Source: an uncultured Stenotrophomonas sp.
GTDB lineage: Bacteria; Pseudomonadota; Gammaproteobacteria; Xanthomonadales; Xanthomonadaceae
DNA length: 64,000 nt
Reading direction: 5' to 3'
NCBI GenBank assembly: GCA_900078405.1
Contig: FLTS01000001.1
Location: forward strand, 682,001 to 746,000
The number at the start of each line of letters is the position of its first letter. Within the stretch, counting starts at the first letter, position 1. Under the pieces are notes generated by a model that did not search any database, had not been told where the DNA came from, and saw nothing but the letters and a program-made list of their open reading frames with translations. The position numbers were made by a program, and so were the translations under genes. Below, one piece after another: positions 1 to 8,708 of this stretch.

Positions 1-462
1 CCCGCCCACGCCCAGCCCGGTGCCGGGACCGAGCACGCAGTAATTGCGCGGCTGGCCGGCATCGGCCGGCCGCCACTGGGCGCCGCCGATCTGTACCACG
101 TCCTGCGGCTGCAGCAGGGCGATGCTCATCGCCTGAGCAACGAAGTCGTTGATCAGGTGCAGGGTGCCGAAACCCAGTTGCGCGGCGGTACGCGAGCGCG
201 AGATCACCCACGGGTGGTTGGTGATGCGGGCTTCGTCGCCGTCCACGCGCCCGGCCACCGCGAACACGCCGGCGCGTGCGCTGGCATCGTGTTCACGCAG
301 GTAGCAGGCGGCGGCCTCGGCCAGCGACGGGAAGCGGGCGACCGGGTATTCACCGATGCTGTCCTGGTCCAGCGGTGTGGCGGCGCGGGTATCGGCCAAT
401 GCGAAGCGGGCGTTGGTGCCGCCGATGTCGGCAACCAGCACGTGGTTGGCAGCAGTGCTCAC
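1..462 (-). CDS. glk: glucokinase, partial (3' part outside window)
   Basis: Phosphorylates cytosolic glucose to glucose-6-phosphate, feeding the Entner-Doudoroff route. The visible N-terminal 154 residues carry the sugar-kinase phosphate-binding motif VADIGGTNARFAL near the start, HLINDFVAQA in the middle and GPGTGLGVG at the window edge, all typical of the Glk (ROK-unrelated) family. The start is GTG at 462. It overlaps the zwf stop codon in a GTGA arrangement, which implies translational coupling with zwf upstream. The remaining half or so of the protein lies beyond base 1. The identity is firm; the alternative start downstream would remove the kinase motif and is unlikely. Confidence 0.93.
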   Translation of the reverse strand, partial: MSTAANHVLVADIGGTNARFALADTRAATPLDQDSIGEYPVARFPSLAEAAACYLREHDASARAGVFAVAGRVDGDEARITNHPWVISRSRTAAQLGFGTLHLINDFVAQAMSIALLQPQDVVQIGGAQWRPADAGQPRNYCVLGPGTGLGVGG

Positions 463-1925
463 AGGCCGGTTTCCACGCGGTTGTCGGCGACCAGCGCTTC
501 CGGCAGGAAATCGTGCGATTGCTGCGGCCCCCAACTGCCGGCCGGGTAGGGTTGCATCGGCAGGTCGGCGGCCTTCCAGGCATCGCTGACGCTGTCGATC
601 CACGCCCAGGCTGCGCGCACCTCGTCGTCGCGCACGAACAGCGCATGGTTGCCGTTGAAGGCATCCAGGAACAGGCGCTCGTAGGCGATGCGACGGTGCA
701 GGCCGGTGGGCACGGACAGTTCCAGCTCCAGCGGCTGCAGTTCCAGCGCACCCCATTCCGGGCCGGCCAGCGAGCTCATCAGGCCGAGCTGGATGTTTTC
801 CTGCGGCTGCAACTGGAAGGTCAGGCGGTTGGGCTGGGCCGCATGGCGGTCCGGGCGCTCGAACAACCAGTGCGTCACCGGCTTGAGGTTGACTTCGATG
901 CGGGTGGTGCGCTCGGGCAGGCGCTTGCCGGTGACCAGATGGAACGGCACGCCGGCCCAGCGCCAGTTGTCGATGTGCGCGGTGACACCGACGAAGGTTT
1001 CCGCCTCGCTGCCTTCCGGCGGCTGGTAGGCCTGCGCCGGCTGGCCGTTGATGGTGCCGGCGACATAGCGGCCGCGCACGCTGTCGCGGGCGGCATGGGC
1101 GGCGTCGAGCGGGCGCAGCGCGCGCAGCACCTTGACCTTCTCGTCGCGGATGCGGTCGGCCTCCAGCGAGGCCGGTGGCTCCATCGCCACCAGGCACAGC
1201 AACTGCAGGATGTGGCTCTGCACCATGTCGCGCATCGCGCCGGAACGTGAGTAGTAGGAATCGCGGCCATCCACGCCGTCGCTCTCGGCGACCAGGATGT
1301 GCACCGATTCGATGTAATTGCGGTTCCACACCGCTTCCAGCAGGGTGTTGCCGAAGCGCAGCGCCATCAGGTTCTGCACCGCGGCCTTGCCGAGATAGTG
1401 GTCGATGCGGAACACCCGGTCCTCGTCGATCAGCGCGCCGATCGACTGCAGGATTTCCTCGGCGCTGGCCGAGTCCGAGCCGATCGGCTTCTCCAGCATC
1501 AGCCGGTGCGGCGCGGACAGTGCGCCGCCCAGCGCCAGCCCCTGGCAGGTGGAGATGTACAGGCCCGGCGGGATCGACAGGTAGCTGACGCAGCGGCGGC
1601 CGTTGAACTCGCGCACCGCCTCGGCGATGGATTCGGGGTTGCGCAGGTCCGCCGAGCGGTAGTCGATGCGGTCCAGCAGGTTGTTGATGTCGTCCTGGCT
1701 GGCCTGCGGCATTGCCTGCTCCAGGCGCGGGCGCAGGATGTCGTGGAATTTCTCCGTGTCGTGCGGCGACAGCGCCATCGCGCGTACCCGGAAATCTTCC
1801 GGGAGCAGGCCATCGCCGAGCAGGCGCAGCAGGGATGGAAACAGATAACGCTGGGCCAGATCGCCTGTGGCACCGAACAGGAGAAGGGTGTCGTGCATGG
1901 CTCGAGTTTCGTGCGCTGGTGACAT
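459..1925 (-). CDS. zwf: glucose-6-phosphate 1-dehydrogenase
   Basis: Oxidises glucose-6-phosphate to 6-phosphogluconolactone with NADP, the entry to the pentose-phosphate and Entner-Doudoroff pathways. The protein is about 488 residues, normal for the family. It has the nucleotide-binding motif FGATGDLAQR near residue 17 and the active-site motif RIDHYLGK around residues 173-180. The open frame runs further upstream to 2318 but that extension is low-complexity and unlike any Zwf. The ATG at 1925 is preceded by a weak AAGGCGG; the ATG at 1898 is an alternative, nine codons shorter. It is followed directly by glk, overlapping by four bases, so zwf-glk form an operon read leftwards. Confidence 0.93.
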   Translation of the reverse strand: MSPAHETRAMHDTLLLFGATGDLAQRYLFPSLLRLLGDGLLPEDFRVRAMALSPHDTEKFHDILRPRLEQAMPQASQDDINNLLDRIDYRSADLRNPESIAEAVREFNGRRCVSYLSIPPGLYISTCQGLALGGALSAPHRLMLEKPIGSDSASAEEILQSIGALIDEDRVFRIDHYLGKAAVQNLMALRFGNTLLEAVWNRNYIESVHILVAESDGVDGRDSYYSRSGAMRDMVQSHILQLLCLVAMEPPASLEADRIRDEKVKVLRALRPLDAAHAARDSVRGRYVAGTINGQPAQAYQPPEGSEAETFVGVTAHIDNWRWAGVPFHLVTGKRLPERTTRIEVNLKPVTHWLFERPDRHAAQPNRLTFQLQPQENIQLGLMSSLAGPEWGALELQPLELELSVPTGLHRRIAYERLFLDAFNGNHALFVRDDEVRAAWAWIDSVSDAWKAADLPMQPYPAGSWGPQQSHDFLPEALVADNRVETGL

Positions 1926-2203
1926 CGTTGTCAATCCGCCTTTTCTTGTATCCCGTGGGTGTTCCGCCAATGGCATGTCCACGGTTGCGATCGCTGGCGC
2001 GAGAATGGCCGACGCGTGAGCCGGGGCCGCAGCCCTGCCGCACGCTGTCCGCATGCCGGGCCGCTGGCGTCCCCGTGGTCGAAACCGTGAGCTCCCGATG
2101 GTGCCATGACCAAACGCCCGCGTGGCAGAATGTTTCGACTGTATTCGTATTCGGAAGATCGCTCCGGCCGCCGCCCGTGGCCACGAAAGTAACGAGGCAA
2201 GCG

Positions 2204-3292
2204 ATGGCGGATGTGCAGTTCGATGCGGTGCGCAAGGTTTACGGCAACGGCCAGGTGGCCGTGCACGGAGCCAGTTTCGGGATAGCCGACGGCGAGCTGA
2301 TGGTGCTGGTGGGGCCATCGGGCTGCGGCAAGTCCACGCTGCTGCGGATGGTGGCCGGACTGGAGGAAATCACTGCCGGCACGCTGTCCATCGGCGGGCG
2401 CGTGGTCAACGACGTCGCGCCGAAGGATCGTGACATCGCGATGGTGTTCCAGAGCTACGCGCTGTACCCACACATGACGGTGGCCGAAAACCTGGCCTTC
2501 GGCCTGAAGCTGCGCGGACACGGCAAGGCCGAGGTGGCGCGGCGGGTACAGGCCGCCGCCGACATGCTGGGGCTGGCCGGCATGCTCGACAAGCTGCCGC
2601 GCGCGATGTCCGGTGGACAACGCCAGCGCGTGGCGCTGGGCCGGGCGCTGGTGCGCGAGCCGGCGGTGTTTCTGCTCGACGAACCGCTGTCCAACCTCGA
2701 CGCCAAGCTGCGCCATTCGGTACGCACCGAGATCGCGCAGCTGCACCGCAAGCTGGGCACGACGATGATCTACGTCACCCACGACCAGGTGGAGGCGATG
2801 ACGCTGGGCCAGCGCATCGTGGTGCTCAACGAGGGCGTGGTCCAGCAGATCGACACACCAATGGCGCTGTATGAGCGCCCGGCCAATCTGTTCGTCGCCG
2901 GTTTCCTTGGCAGCCCGGCGATGAACGTGTTGCACGGCCGGCTGCTCGATGGCCCGCGATTGCAATTGCGGAACGACCGCGTGCTGGCACTGGATGGCGC
3001 AGCGGTGGCACGGGAATGGGCGGGGCGCGAGGTGGCGGTGGGTGTGCGCCCGGAACACCTGCAGCCGCTTGGCGAGGGCGAAACCGGCCAATTCGTGGCG
3101 ACGGTGGAAGGTATCGAGCCGGTGGGCAACGAGATATTCGTCAACCTGGTGCTGGATGGCGCACCGCTGGTGCTGCGCGTGGCGCCGCGGCCGCTGCCGC
3201 CGGTGGGTGGCGAGCTGCCGCTGGTGCTGCGCGCCGACAAGTTGCATTTCTTCGATGCGGCGACCGGCATGCGGTTGCAGGCTGCCCCATGA
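2204..3292 (+). CDS. ABC transporter ATP-binding protein, UgpC/MalK type
   Basis: Cytoplasmic ATPase subunit of a carbohydrate-type ABC importer; it would power uptake of a sugar or glycerol-phosphate. The 362 residues show Walker A GPSGCGKST (37-45), the Q-loop in VFQSYALYPHMT, signature MSGGQRQRVALGRAL, Walker B VFLLDEPLSNLD and a C-terminal OB-fold (TOBE) regulatory domain from about residue 240, containing VGVRPEHL. That C-terminal domain is characteristic of the MalK/UgpC/MsmX class. No permease or binding-protein gene is adjacent, so it may serve transporters encoded elsewhere, as multitask ATPases of this class do. An AACGAGG ribosome site precedes the ATG. It is divergent from zwf, which fits a sugar-catabolism context. 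The exact substrate cannot be read. Confidence 0.88.
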   Translation: MADVQFDAVRKVYGNGQVAVHGASFGIADGELMVLVGPSGCGKSTLLRMVAGLEEITAGTLSIGGRVVNDVAPKDRDIAMVFQSYALYPHMTVAENLAFGLKLRGHGKAEVARRVQAAADMLGLAGMLDKLPRAMSGGQRQRVALGRALVREPAVFLLDEPLSNLDAKLRHSVRTEIAQLHRKLGTTMIYVTHDQVEAMTLGQRIVVLNEGVVQQIDTPMALYERPANLFVAGFLGSPAMNVLHGRLLDGPRLQLRNDRVLALDGAAVAREWAGREVAVGVRPEHLQPLGEGETGQFVATVEGIEPVGNEIFVNLVLDGAPLVLRVAPRPLPPVGGELPLVLRADKLHFFDAATGMRLQAAP

Positions 3293-3302
3293 ACGGTTTT
3301 TC

Positions 3303-3369
3303 GTAGGGGCGATGCCAGTCGCGAGGGGGTATTCCCGGTGGTGCCCGGTGCGACTTGCGTCACTCCTGC
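3303..3369. repeat. degenerate GTAG-type REP palindrome
   Basis: An inverted repeat starts GTAGGGGCGATGCCAGTCGCG and ends GTGCGACTTGCGTCACTCCTGC. It is a decayed copy of the palindrome found intact at 35703, 38141 and 51948. It lies between the convergent ABC ATPase gene and ygfZ. Confidence 0.7.
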
Positions 3370-3411
3370 AATGCTCTCGCACAGCATTGTTCTTGCGGGA
3401 GATTTTGCAAT

Positions 3412-4272
3412 CTATCTGGCCAGCCCCTCGGCGAATGGCAGCACCTTCGCCGCGCTGCCGGCAATGCTCAGCCCTTCTTCGCCGGTATCCAAGGGCAACA
3501 CCGCCAGCGCCAGTTCGCCGGCAGCGCTCACCAGCGTGCCGATGGCCTGTTCGTCTTTGCGGACTTCGTCGCCGGGTGCTGCGTCCGCAATGGTTTCCAG
3601 CAGGGTGGCCGCGCGCTTGGCCTTGCCGAGGAAGTGGGTGCGGGCGACGATTTCCTGCCCGGGGTAGCAGCCTTTCTTCACGCTGTAGGCCGCCAGCCGC
3701 TCCAGTCCCAGTTGCTGTGGCGTCCATTGCTCGCGCTGCGACGGGTCCAGCCGCGGCAGGCCGAAGCGCAGATCGGACTGGCGCCAGGCCAGTTCCGCCG
3801 CCACATCGTGTGTGGCGTTGCCGGCGGTGGACAGGCGCAGCGTGCGCGGGCACGCCGGGCTGCCGACATCCAGTTCGATCGTGCCGTCATCCAGCCGGGC
3901 AAGGGCTGCGCCCGTTGCGGCAACGGGTGGTTGGAATGCGCCCTCGACGGAAAGGTCGTCGGCCTGCTCGATGACCAGTTTGCGCCGGAAAACGAAGCGG
4001 CGCAGTTGTTCGGCCATCGTTTCGGCCTCGCCGTCGAGGCACACCAGCAGCAGGTGTGCCGCATCCAGCCGCAGCAACTGGAAAACCGCCAGGACGCGGC
4101 CCTTGGCGCTCAGCCATGTGCTCCAGTGCCAATGGCCATCGGCCAGCGCGGTTACGTCGCTGGCGAACTGGGCGTGGGCGAAGGCGATGGCGTCGGGGCC
4201 GGAAAGGCTCAGCATCTGCGGCTGGCGCAGCGTGCGGAAACCGTTGAAAGCGGGGGCGAGGTTGTCAGACAC
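3412..4272 (-). CDS. ygfZ: folate-binding protein YgfZ (Fe-S enzyme maturation/repair)
   Basis: YgfZ proteins resemble the aminomethyltransferase (GcvT) fold, bind tetrahydrofolate and help assemble or repair certain iron-sulfur enzymes in the cytoplasm. The 286-residue product has the hallmark K-G-C-Y-P-G-Q-E segment (KGCYPGQEIVARTHF) in its C-terminal half, with the conserved cysteine intact. The GTG at 4272 is taken as start because homologous sequence begins there; the frame is open to an ATG at 4323. It is divergent from, and almost touching, the succinate dehydrogenase operon, and the sdh promoter lies across its first codons. Its product could act on the Fe-S subunit SdhB, though that is inference from position. 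Confidence 0.88.
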   Translation of the reverse strand: MSDNLAPAFNGFRTLRQPQMLSLSGPDAIAFAHAQFASDVTALADGHWHWSTWLSAKGRVLAVFQLLRLDAAHLLLVCLDGEAETMAEQLRRFVFRRKLVIEQADDLSVEGAFQPPVAATGAALARLDDGTIELDVGSPACPRTLRLSTAGNATHDVAAELAWRQSDLRFGLPRLDPSQREQWTPQQLGLERLAAYSVKKGCYPGQEIVARTHFLGKAKRAATLLETIADAAPGDEVRKDEQAIGTLVSAAGELALAVLPLDTGEEGLSIAGSAAKVLPFAEGLAR

Positions 4273-4290
4273 GTGAACGAGGACTAAAAT
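4262..4290 (+). promoter_or_regulatory. sigma-70 promoter for the sdh operon
   Basis: TTGTCA (4262-4267), a 17-base spacer and TAAAAT (4285-4290) make a near-consensus sigma-70 promoter pointing at the SDH genes. Transcription would start near 4297, only about a dozen bases before the first ATG. The first gene therefore has a very short leader. The -35 box and part of the spacer lie within the first codons of the divergent ygfZ. Confidence 0.65.
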
Positions 4291-4308
4291 TTGTGCGTTG
4301 CGAGACCG

Positions 4309-4485
4309 ATGATGATAGGCCAAACAACCCCAACTCCCGAGTCCGGGTCCGAAGCTCCGCTGGAGCCGGAGAAGCAGCCGCTTCCCGGTGCTGCAACGGT
4401 GCCGGAGGAAATCGGCGGTCGCGGCGGACTGGATCCGGTGCGATATGGTGATTGGGAGAAAAACGGTCGCTGCATCGATTTCTGA
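4309..4485 (+). CDS. SDHAF4-like succinate dehydrogenase assembly factor (DUF1674)
   Basis: A 58-residue protein whose C-terminus reads GGRGGLDPVRYGDWEKNGRC followed by a final I-D-F. This matches the conserved end of the DUF1674/SDHAF4 family (G-G, P-x-R-Y-G-D-W-E, D-F at the very end). SDHAF4 proteins bind flavinylated SdhA and protect it until it joins SdhB. The N-terminal half is Pro/Glu/Ala-rich and probably disordered. The ATG at 4309 or 4312 fits; an upstream TTG at 4291 would overlap the promoter's transcription start. It is the first gene after the sdh promoter, 54 bases before sdhC. The family call rests on the C-terminal motif alone but the context agrees strongly. Confidence 0.82.
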   Translation: MMIGQTTPTPESGSEAPLEPEKQPLPGAATVPEEIGGRGGLDPVRYGDWEKNGRCIDF

Positions 4486-4539
4486 GCAGCGTTAGCCAAC
4501 GCGGCAACCCGCCGCCCAGCCGAGATAACGAGTCAGCGA

Positions 4540-4935
4540 ATGGCGAACAGATCCCGCCCCCTTTCTCCGCACCTGCAGGTGTATCGCTGGCAGATACAGA
4601 TGGCCACCTCGATCCTGCATCGAGCCACCGGCATCGTACTGTCCGTGGGCGCCCTGATCATTGCCGGCGGCCTGCTCGCCCTGATGATGGGCCCCGAATC
4701 CTGGAACTGCTTCACCACCCACGCCAGCGCGTGGTACGGCAAGGTGATCCTGTTCGGCTGGACCTGGTGCTTCGCCTACCACCTGTGCAACGGCATCCGT
4801 CACATCGTGCAGGACTTCGCCATCGGCTACGCCAAGGCGAGCTTCATCCGCAGCAGTTGGATGTCGGTGATCGGCTCGCTGGTCATCACTGCACTGATCT
4901 GGGCCTACGTCTGCTGCTTCGGAGGTGCCGCATGA
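4540..4935 (+). CDS. sdhC: succinate dehydrogenase cytochrome b556 subunit
   Basis: Membrane anchor subunit of complex II that, with SdhD, binds heme b and ubiquinone. The 131 residues begin with RPLSPHLQVYRWQ, the typical SdhC start, followed by HRATGIVL and three transmembrane helices (about 28-50, 65-87, 107-128). FAYHLCNGIRH holds the likely heme-ligand histidine. It overlaps the first codon of sdhD in ATGA, so the two anchors are translationally coupled. Confidence 0.95.
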   Translation: MANRSRPLSPHLQVYRWQIQMATSILHRATGIVLSVGALIIAGGLLALMMGPESWNCFTTHASAWYGKVILFGWTWCFAYHLCNGIRHIVQDFAIGYAKASFIRSSWMSVIGSLVITALIWAYVCCFGGAA

Positions 4936-5315
4936 GCAAGTACCGCACCCCCCTGAAGAACGCCCGCGGCCTCGGCAGCGCCAAGTCCGGCACCGTGCAC
5001 TTCATCCACCAGCGTCTGACCGCCACCGCGCTGGTCGCGCTGACCATATGGTTCCTGTGCTTCGTGCTGAGCCTGATCGGCGCCGACTACGTGACCGCGG
5101 TGACCGCCGTGGCCAAGCCGTGGAACGCGATCGCGCTGGTCGGCTTCCTGGTCGCCATGTTCTGGCACGCGCAGCTCGGCCTGCAGGTCGTGCTGGAGGA
5201 TTACATCCACAACTCGTTGCTGGCCTTGGCCCTGCAGACCACGGTCAAGTTCGTCGCCGTGCTCGGCGCGATCGTCAGCATCTTCGCGGTCGCCCGCGTC
5301 GCGCTTGGGAACTGA
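4932..5315 (+). CDS. sdhD: succinate dehydrogenase hydrophobic membrane anchor subunit
   Basis: Second membrane anchor of complex II. It has 127 residues, with the N-terminal signature LKNARGLGSAKSGTVHFIHQ and three transmembrane helices (about 32-54, 66-90, 102-125). The conserved histidine and aspartate lie in the HAQLGLQVVLEDYIH segment. The start overlaps sdhC by four bases and sdhA begins three bases after the stop, so the subunits are made in a fixed order. Confidence 0.94.
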   Translation: MSKYRTPLKNARGLGSAKSGTVHFIHQRLTATALVALTIWFLCFVLSLIGADYVTAVTAVAKPWNAIALVGFLVAMFWHAQLGLQVVLEDYIHNSLLALALQTTVKFVAVLGAIVSIFAVARVALGN

Positions 5316-5318
5316 TAC

Positions 5319-7118
5319 ATGTCCGCTTACAACATCACCGAACACAAGGTCGACATGTTTGATGTGGTGGTCGTCGGCGCCGGCGGCGCCGGTCTGCGCG
5401 CGACCTTCGGCCTGGCCCAGAAGGGCCTGCAGACCGTCTGCATCACCAAGGTATTCCCGACCCGCTCGCATACCGTGGCCGCGCAGGGTGGCATCGCCGC
5501 CGCGCTGGCCAACATGGGCGAGGACGACTGGCGCTACCACTTCTACGACACCGTCAAGGGCGGTGACTGGCTGGGCGACCAGGACGCCATCGAGTACATG
5601 TGCCGCGAGGCCATTCCCTCGGTGATCGAGCTGGAGCACTACGGTGTGCCATTCAGCCGCACCGAGGACGGCAAGATCTACCAGCGTCCGTTCGGTGGCA
5701 TGACCACCAAGTACGGCGAAGGCCCGTCCGCGCAGCGCACCTGCGCCGCCGCCGACCGTACCGGCCACGCCATGCTGCACACGCTGTACCAGCAGTCGCT
5801 GGCGCACGACGCGCGCTTCATGATCGAGTACTTCGCGCTCGACCTGATCTTCGACGACGAGGGCGTCTGCCGCGGCGTGCTGGCGCTGGACATGGCCGAG
5901 GGCACGCTGCACCTGTTCCGCGCCCACGGCGTGGTGCTGGCCACCGGCGGCTACGGCCGCGCCTACTTCAGCGCCACCTCGGCGCACACCTGCACCGGCG
6001 ACGGCGGCGGTCTCGTGGCCCGTGCCGGCCTGCCGCTGCAGGACATGGAGTTCGTGCAGTTCCACCCGACCGGCATCGCCGGCGCGGGCGTGCTGATCAC
6101 CGAAGGGGTGCGCGGCGAGGGCGGCATCCTGCTGAACAAAGACGGCGAACGCTTCATGGAGCGCTACGCACCGCACTACAAGGACCTGGCCTCGCGCGAC
6201 GTGGTCAGCCGTTCGATGACCATCGAGATCCGCGAAGGCCGCGGCGTCGGCGAGCACAAGGACCACATCCTGCTCGACCTGACCCACCTCGGCCCGGGCG
6301 TGATCGACGAGAAGCTGCCGGGTATCGCCGAGAGCGCGAAGATCTTCGCCGGCGTGGACGTGCACAAGCAGTCGATCCCGGTGATCCCGACCGTGCACTA
6401 CAACATGGGCGGCATCCCCACCAACTACCACGGCGAGGTGGTGCGCAAGGTCGGTGACAACCCCGATGCGGTGGTGCCGGGTCTGTACGCCATCGGCGAG
6501 GCCGCCTGCGTGTCGGTGCATGGCGGCAACCGCCTGGGCTCCAACTCGCTGCTCGACCTGGTGGTGTTCGGCCGCGCCGTGGCCAACCGCTGTGCCGAGA
6601 CGATCAAGCCGGGAGCGCCGCACAAGCAGCTGCCGTCCGACGCCTGCGACAAGGCGCTGGGGCTGCTGGACAAGTTGCGCCACGCCAGCGGCGACACCCC
6701 GACCGCGGTCATCCGCGACCGCATGCAGCGCACGATGCAGGCCGACGCCGCGGTGTTCCGCACCAGCAAGACGCTGGCCGAGGGCTGCGTGAAGATGGCC
6801 GAGGTGTTCGATTCGTTCCAGGACGTCAAGGTTTCCGACCGCTCGCTGGTCTGGAACTCGGACCTGATCGAGACCTACGAGCTGAACAACCTGCTGCTCA
6901 ACGCGGTGGCGACGATCAACTCGGCCGAGCAGCGTCACGAGAGCCGCGGCGCCCACGCCCACGAGGACTACCCGGACCGCGACGACGTCAACTGGCAGAA
7001 GCACACGCTGGTCACCGTCGACGAAAAGGGCAAGTGCAGCTTCGACTACCGTCCGGTGCACATGTACACGCTCACCGACGACGTCGGCGTCGTGCCGCCG
7101 AAGCCGCGCGTCTACTGA
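5319..7118 (+). CDS. sdhA: succinate dehydrogenase flavoprotein subunit
   Basis: Catalytic subunit of complex II, which oxidises succinate to fumarate on the cytoplasmic face of the inner membrane. The 599 residues match SdhA. The FAD dinucleotide fold is [12 protein letters not shown] (residues 17-28), and [13 protein letters not shown] carries the His51 that covalently binds FAD. The catalytic segment is around [20 protein letters not shown], and the C-terminal RPVHMYTL is also typical. It follows sdhD by three bases and precedes sdhB by 18. Flavinylation would depend on sdhE, encoded just downstream, and the SDHAF4-like protein at the head of the operon. Confidence 0.97.
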   Translation: MSAYNITEHKVDMFDVVVVGAGGAGLRATFGLAQKGLQTVCITKVFPTRSHTVAAQGGIAAALANMGEDDWRYHFYDTVKGGDWLGDQDAIEYMCREAIPSVIELEHYGVPFSRTEDGKIYQRPFGGMTTKYGEGPSAQRTCAAADRTGHAMLHTLYQQSLAHDARFMIEYFALDLIFDDEGVCRGVLALDMAEGTLHLFRAHGVVLATGGYGRAYFSATSAHTCTGDGGGLVARAGLPLQDMEFVQFHPTGIAGAGVLITEGVRGEGGILLNKDGERFMERYAPHYKDLASRDVVSRSMTIEIREGRGVGEHKDHILLDLTHLGPGVIDEKLPGIAESAKIFAGVDVHKQSIPVIPTVHYNMGGIPTNYHGEVVRKVGDNPDAVVPGLYAIGEAACVSVHGGNRLGSNSLLDLVVFGRAVANRCAETIKPGAPHKQLPSDACDKALGLLDKLRHASGDTPTAVIRDRMQRTMQADAAVFRTSKTLAEGCVKMAEVFDSFQDVKVSDRSLVWNSDLIETYELNNLLLNAVATINSAEQRHESRGAHAHEDYPDRDDVNWQKHTLVTVDEKGKCSFDYRPVHMYTLTDDVGVVPPKPRVY

Positions 7119-7136
7119 TCCGGGGAACCTACGAAC

Positions 7137-7922
7137 ATGGCTGAATTTGCACTTCCGAAGAATTCCCGGATCACCCAGGGCAAGCATTTCCCGGCCCAAG
7201 GCGGAGGGAAGAACCTGCGTACCTTCAAGGTCTATCGCTGGAGCCCGGACGACGACCAGAACCCGCGTACCGATACCTACGAGATCGACCTCGACGCGTG
7301 CGGCCCGATGGTCCTGGACGCGCTGATCAAGATCAAGAACGAGATCGACCCGACCCTGACCTTCCGCCGCTCCTGCCGTGAGGGCATCTGCGGTTCGTGC
7401 GCGATGAACATCGACGGCACCAACACGCTGGCCTGCACCCGCGCGATCAGTGACTGCGGCAAGGCCGAGGTGCCGATCTACCCGCTGCCGCACATGGAAG
7501 TGGTCAAGGACCTGGTGCCGGACCTGACCCACTTCTACGCGCAGTACGCCTCGATCAAGCCGTGGATCCGCACCCAGACCCCGGCGCCGTCGGACCGCGA
7601 GCGCCTGCAGTCGCCGGAAGACCGCAAGAAGCTCGACGGCCTGTACGAGTGCATCCTGTGCGCCTGCTGCTCGACCTCGTGCCCGAGCTACTGGTGGAAC
7701 GGCGAGCGCTACCTCGGCCCGGCGATCCTGTTGCAGGCCTACCGCTGGATCATCGATTCGCGCGACGAGGACACCGGCGCCCGCCTGGACGACCTGGAAG
7801 ATCCGTTCAAGCTGTACCGCTGCCACACCATCATGAACTGCGCCCGCACCTGCCCGAAGGGGCTGAACCCGGCGCTGGCGATCGCCGAGATCAAGAAGCT
7901 GATGATGGCGCGCCGCGCCTGA
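7137..7922 (+). CDS. sdhB: succinate dehydrogenase iron-sulfur subunit
   Basis: Electron-transfer subunit of complex II with three clusters. The N-terminal ferredoxin domain has [15 protein letters not shown] then a fourth cysteine in LACTR for [2Fe-2S]. The C-terminal domain has [12 protein letters not shown] and [14 protein letters not shown] for the [4Fe-4S] and [3Fe-4S] clusters. At 261 residues it is slightly longer than the Escherichia coli form, mainly through extra N-terminal residues. It is the last structural subunit; a strong hairpin terminator follows at 7964. Confidence 0.97.
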   Translation: MAEFALPKNSRITQGKHFPAQGGGKNLRTFKVYRWSPDDDQNPRTDTYEIDLDACGPMVLDALIKIKNEIDPTLTFRRSCREGICGSCAMNIDGTNTLACTRAISDCGKAEVPIYPLPHMEVVKDLVPDLTHFYAQYASIKPWIRTQTPAPSDRERLQSPEDRKKLDGLYECILCACCSTSCPSYWWNGERYLGPAILLQAYRWIIDSRDEDTGARLDDLEDPFKLYRCHTIMNCARTCPKGLNPALAIAEIKKLMMARRA

Positions 7923-7963
7923 TCCAGCGGCGTGCGCAAGGCGTGCGTGCCTTGCGGCTTTGG

Positions 7964-7998
7964 CGGCACCGGCCTTCGGGTCCGGTGCCGTTTTGTTT
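7964..7998 (+). terminator. rho-independent terminator after sdhB
   Basis: CGGCACCGG and CCGGTGCCG form a nine-pair GC stem around a CCTTCGGG loop, which contains a stable UUCG tetraloop. TTTTGTTT follows. It separates sdhCDAB from sdhE, so sdhE is either attenuated read-through or separately promoted. Confidence 0.8.
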
Positions 7999-8036
7999 CT
8001 GCCGTGGTCTGGCCGCGGCATACAGGACAGGTGGAC

Positions 8037-8291
8037 ATGAGCCCGGATGAAGAAGTCGAATTGAAGAAACTGCGCTGGCGCTGCCGGCGCGGCATGCGCG
8101 AACTGGACCAGTTGTTCGGCCGCTATCTCGACCGCTGCTGGCGGCAGGCACCTACGCCGGAGCGCGCGGTTTTCCTGCAGCTGCTGGACACCGAAGACGA
8201 CAAGCTGTGGCGCTGGTCGATGGGCTACGAGGCTTGTCCGGATGCGCAGCAGGCGCAACTTCTCGAATACATCCGCACCCTTCCGCCATGA
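8037..8291 (+). CDS. sdhE: FAD assembly factor SdhE (SDHAF2 family)
   Basis: Small cytoplasmic protein that promotes covalent attachment of FAD to SdhA. The 84 residues contain the conserved RGxxE motif as RRGMRELD (about residues 17-24), then [10 protein letters not shown] and [15 protein letters not shown], all SdhE hallmarks. The frame is open upstream to 7932, across the terminator, but ATG 8037 gives a normal length. It lies 115 bases after sdhB and overlaps the following membrane-protein gene, the same sdhE-ygfX pairing known in enterobacteria. Confidence 0.93.
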   Translation: MSPDEEVELKKLRWRCRRGMRELDQLFGRYLDRCWRQAPTPERAVFLQLLDTEDDKLWRWSMGYEACPDAQQAQLLEYIRTLPP

Positions 8292-8664
8292 GTGGCGGCC
8301 CTCGCGCTGGTTGACCTGCGCGCTGATATTGCTGGGTCTGCTGGCGGCACTCTCGTTGTTGAACTGCGGGTTGGAAGCCGCCATGGCATGGCCGGCGGCG
8401 TTGGCCGCCCCGTGCGGGAGCCTGTGGCTGGCAAGGCGTGAAGCGGCCCGTCCGGTCCGCCACCTGTTGCTGGCGCCGGCATCGGCCAGCATCGATGGCG
8501 AGGTGGTGGAAACGCCGGAACTGCTCGAATACGGGCCACTGGCAGTTCTGCGCTGGCGCATGGGGAAGCATCGCGGGCAACTGGTGTTCTGGCCGGACAC
8601 GCTGCCACGCGCGCAGCGACGTGAACTGCGACTGGCCGTGCGCGCCATGGCCGTTTCCCGTTAG
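8242..8664 (+). CDS. YgfX/CptA-like small membrane protein
   Basis: A 140-residue protein with a basic N-terminus, [10 protein letters not shown], and then two closely spaced hydrophobic helices (about residues 24-42 and 46-63). A soluble C-terminal domain of about 75 residues follows. This layout and its position directly after sdhE match the YgfX (CptA) family, whose members have been linked to membrane morphology and flavinylation. The ATG at 8242 overlaps sdhE by 50 bases; no better start lies closer, the next being a TTG inside the first helix. Sequence similarity could not be measured, so the family assignment is mostly architecture and synteny. Confidence 0.62.
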   Translation: MRSRRNFSNTSAPFRHEWRPSRWLTCALILLGLLAALSLLNCGLEAAMAWPAALAAPCGSLWLARREAARPVRHLLLAPASASIDGEVVETPELLEYGPLAVLRWRMGKHRGQLVFWPDTLPRAQRRELRLAVRAMAVSR

Positions 8665-8708
8665 CCGGTGACAATGGCAACATGGCGCGACCTAAACGGC
8701 ACATGCGC

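Noticed and set aside
1926..2318. N-terminal extension of zwf
   Set aside because: The extra codons upstream of 1925 encode Arg/Pro/Ala-rich sequence not found in glucose-6-phosphate dehydrogenases.
4905..8648. 1247-codon open frame on the minus strand across sdhDAB and sdhE
   Set aside because: It lies antisense to well-supported sdh genes and reads as His/Val/Ala/Arg-rich low-complexity sequence, an effect of high third-position GC.
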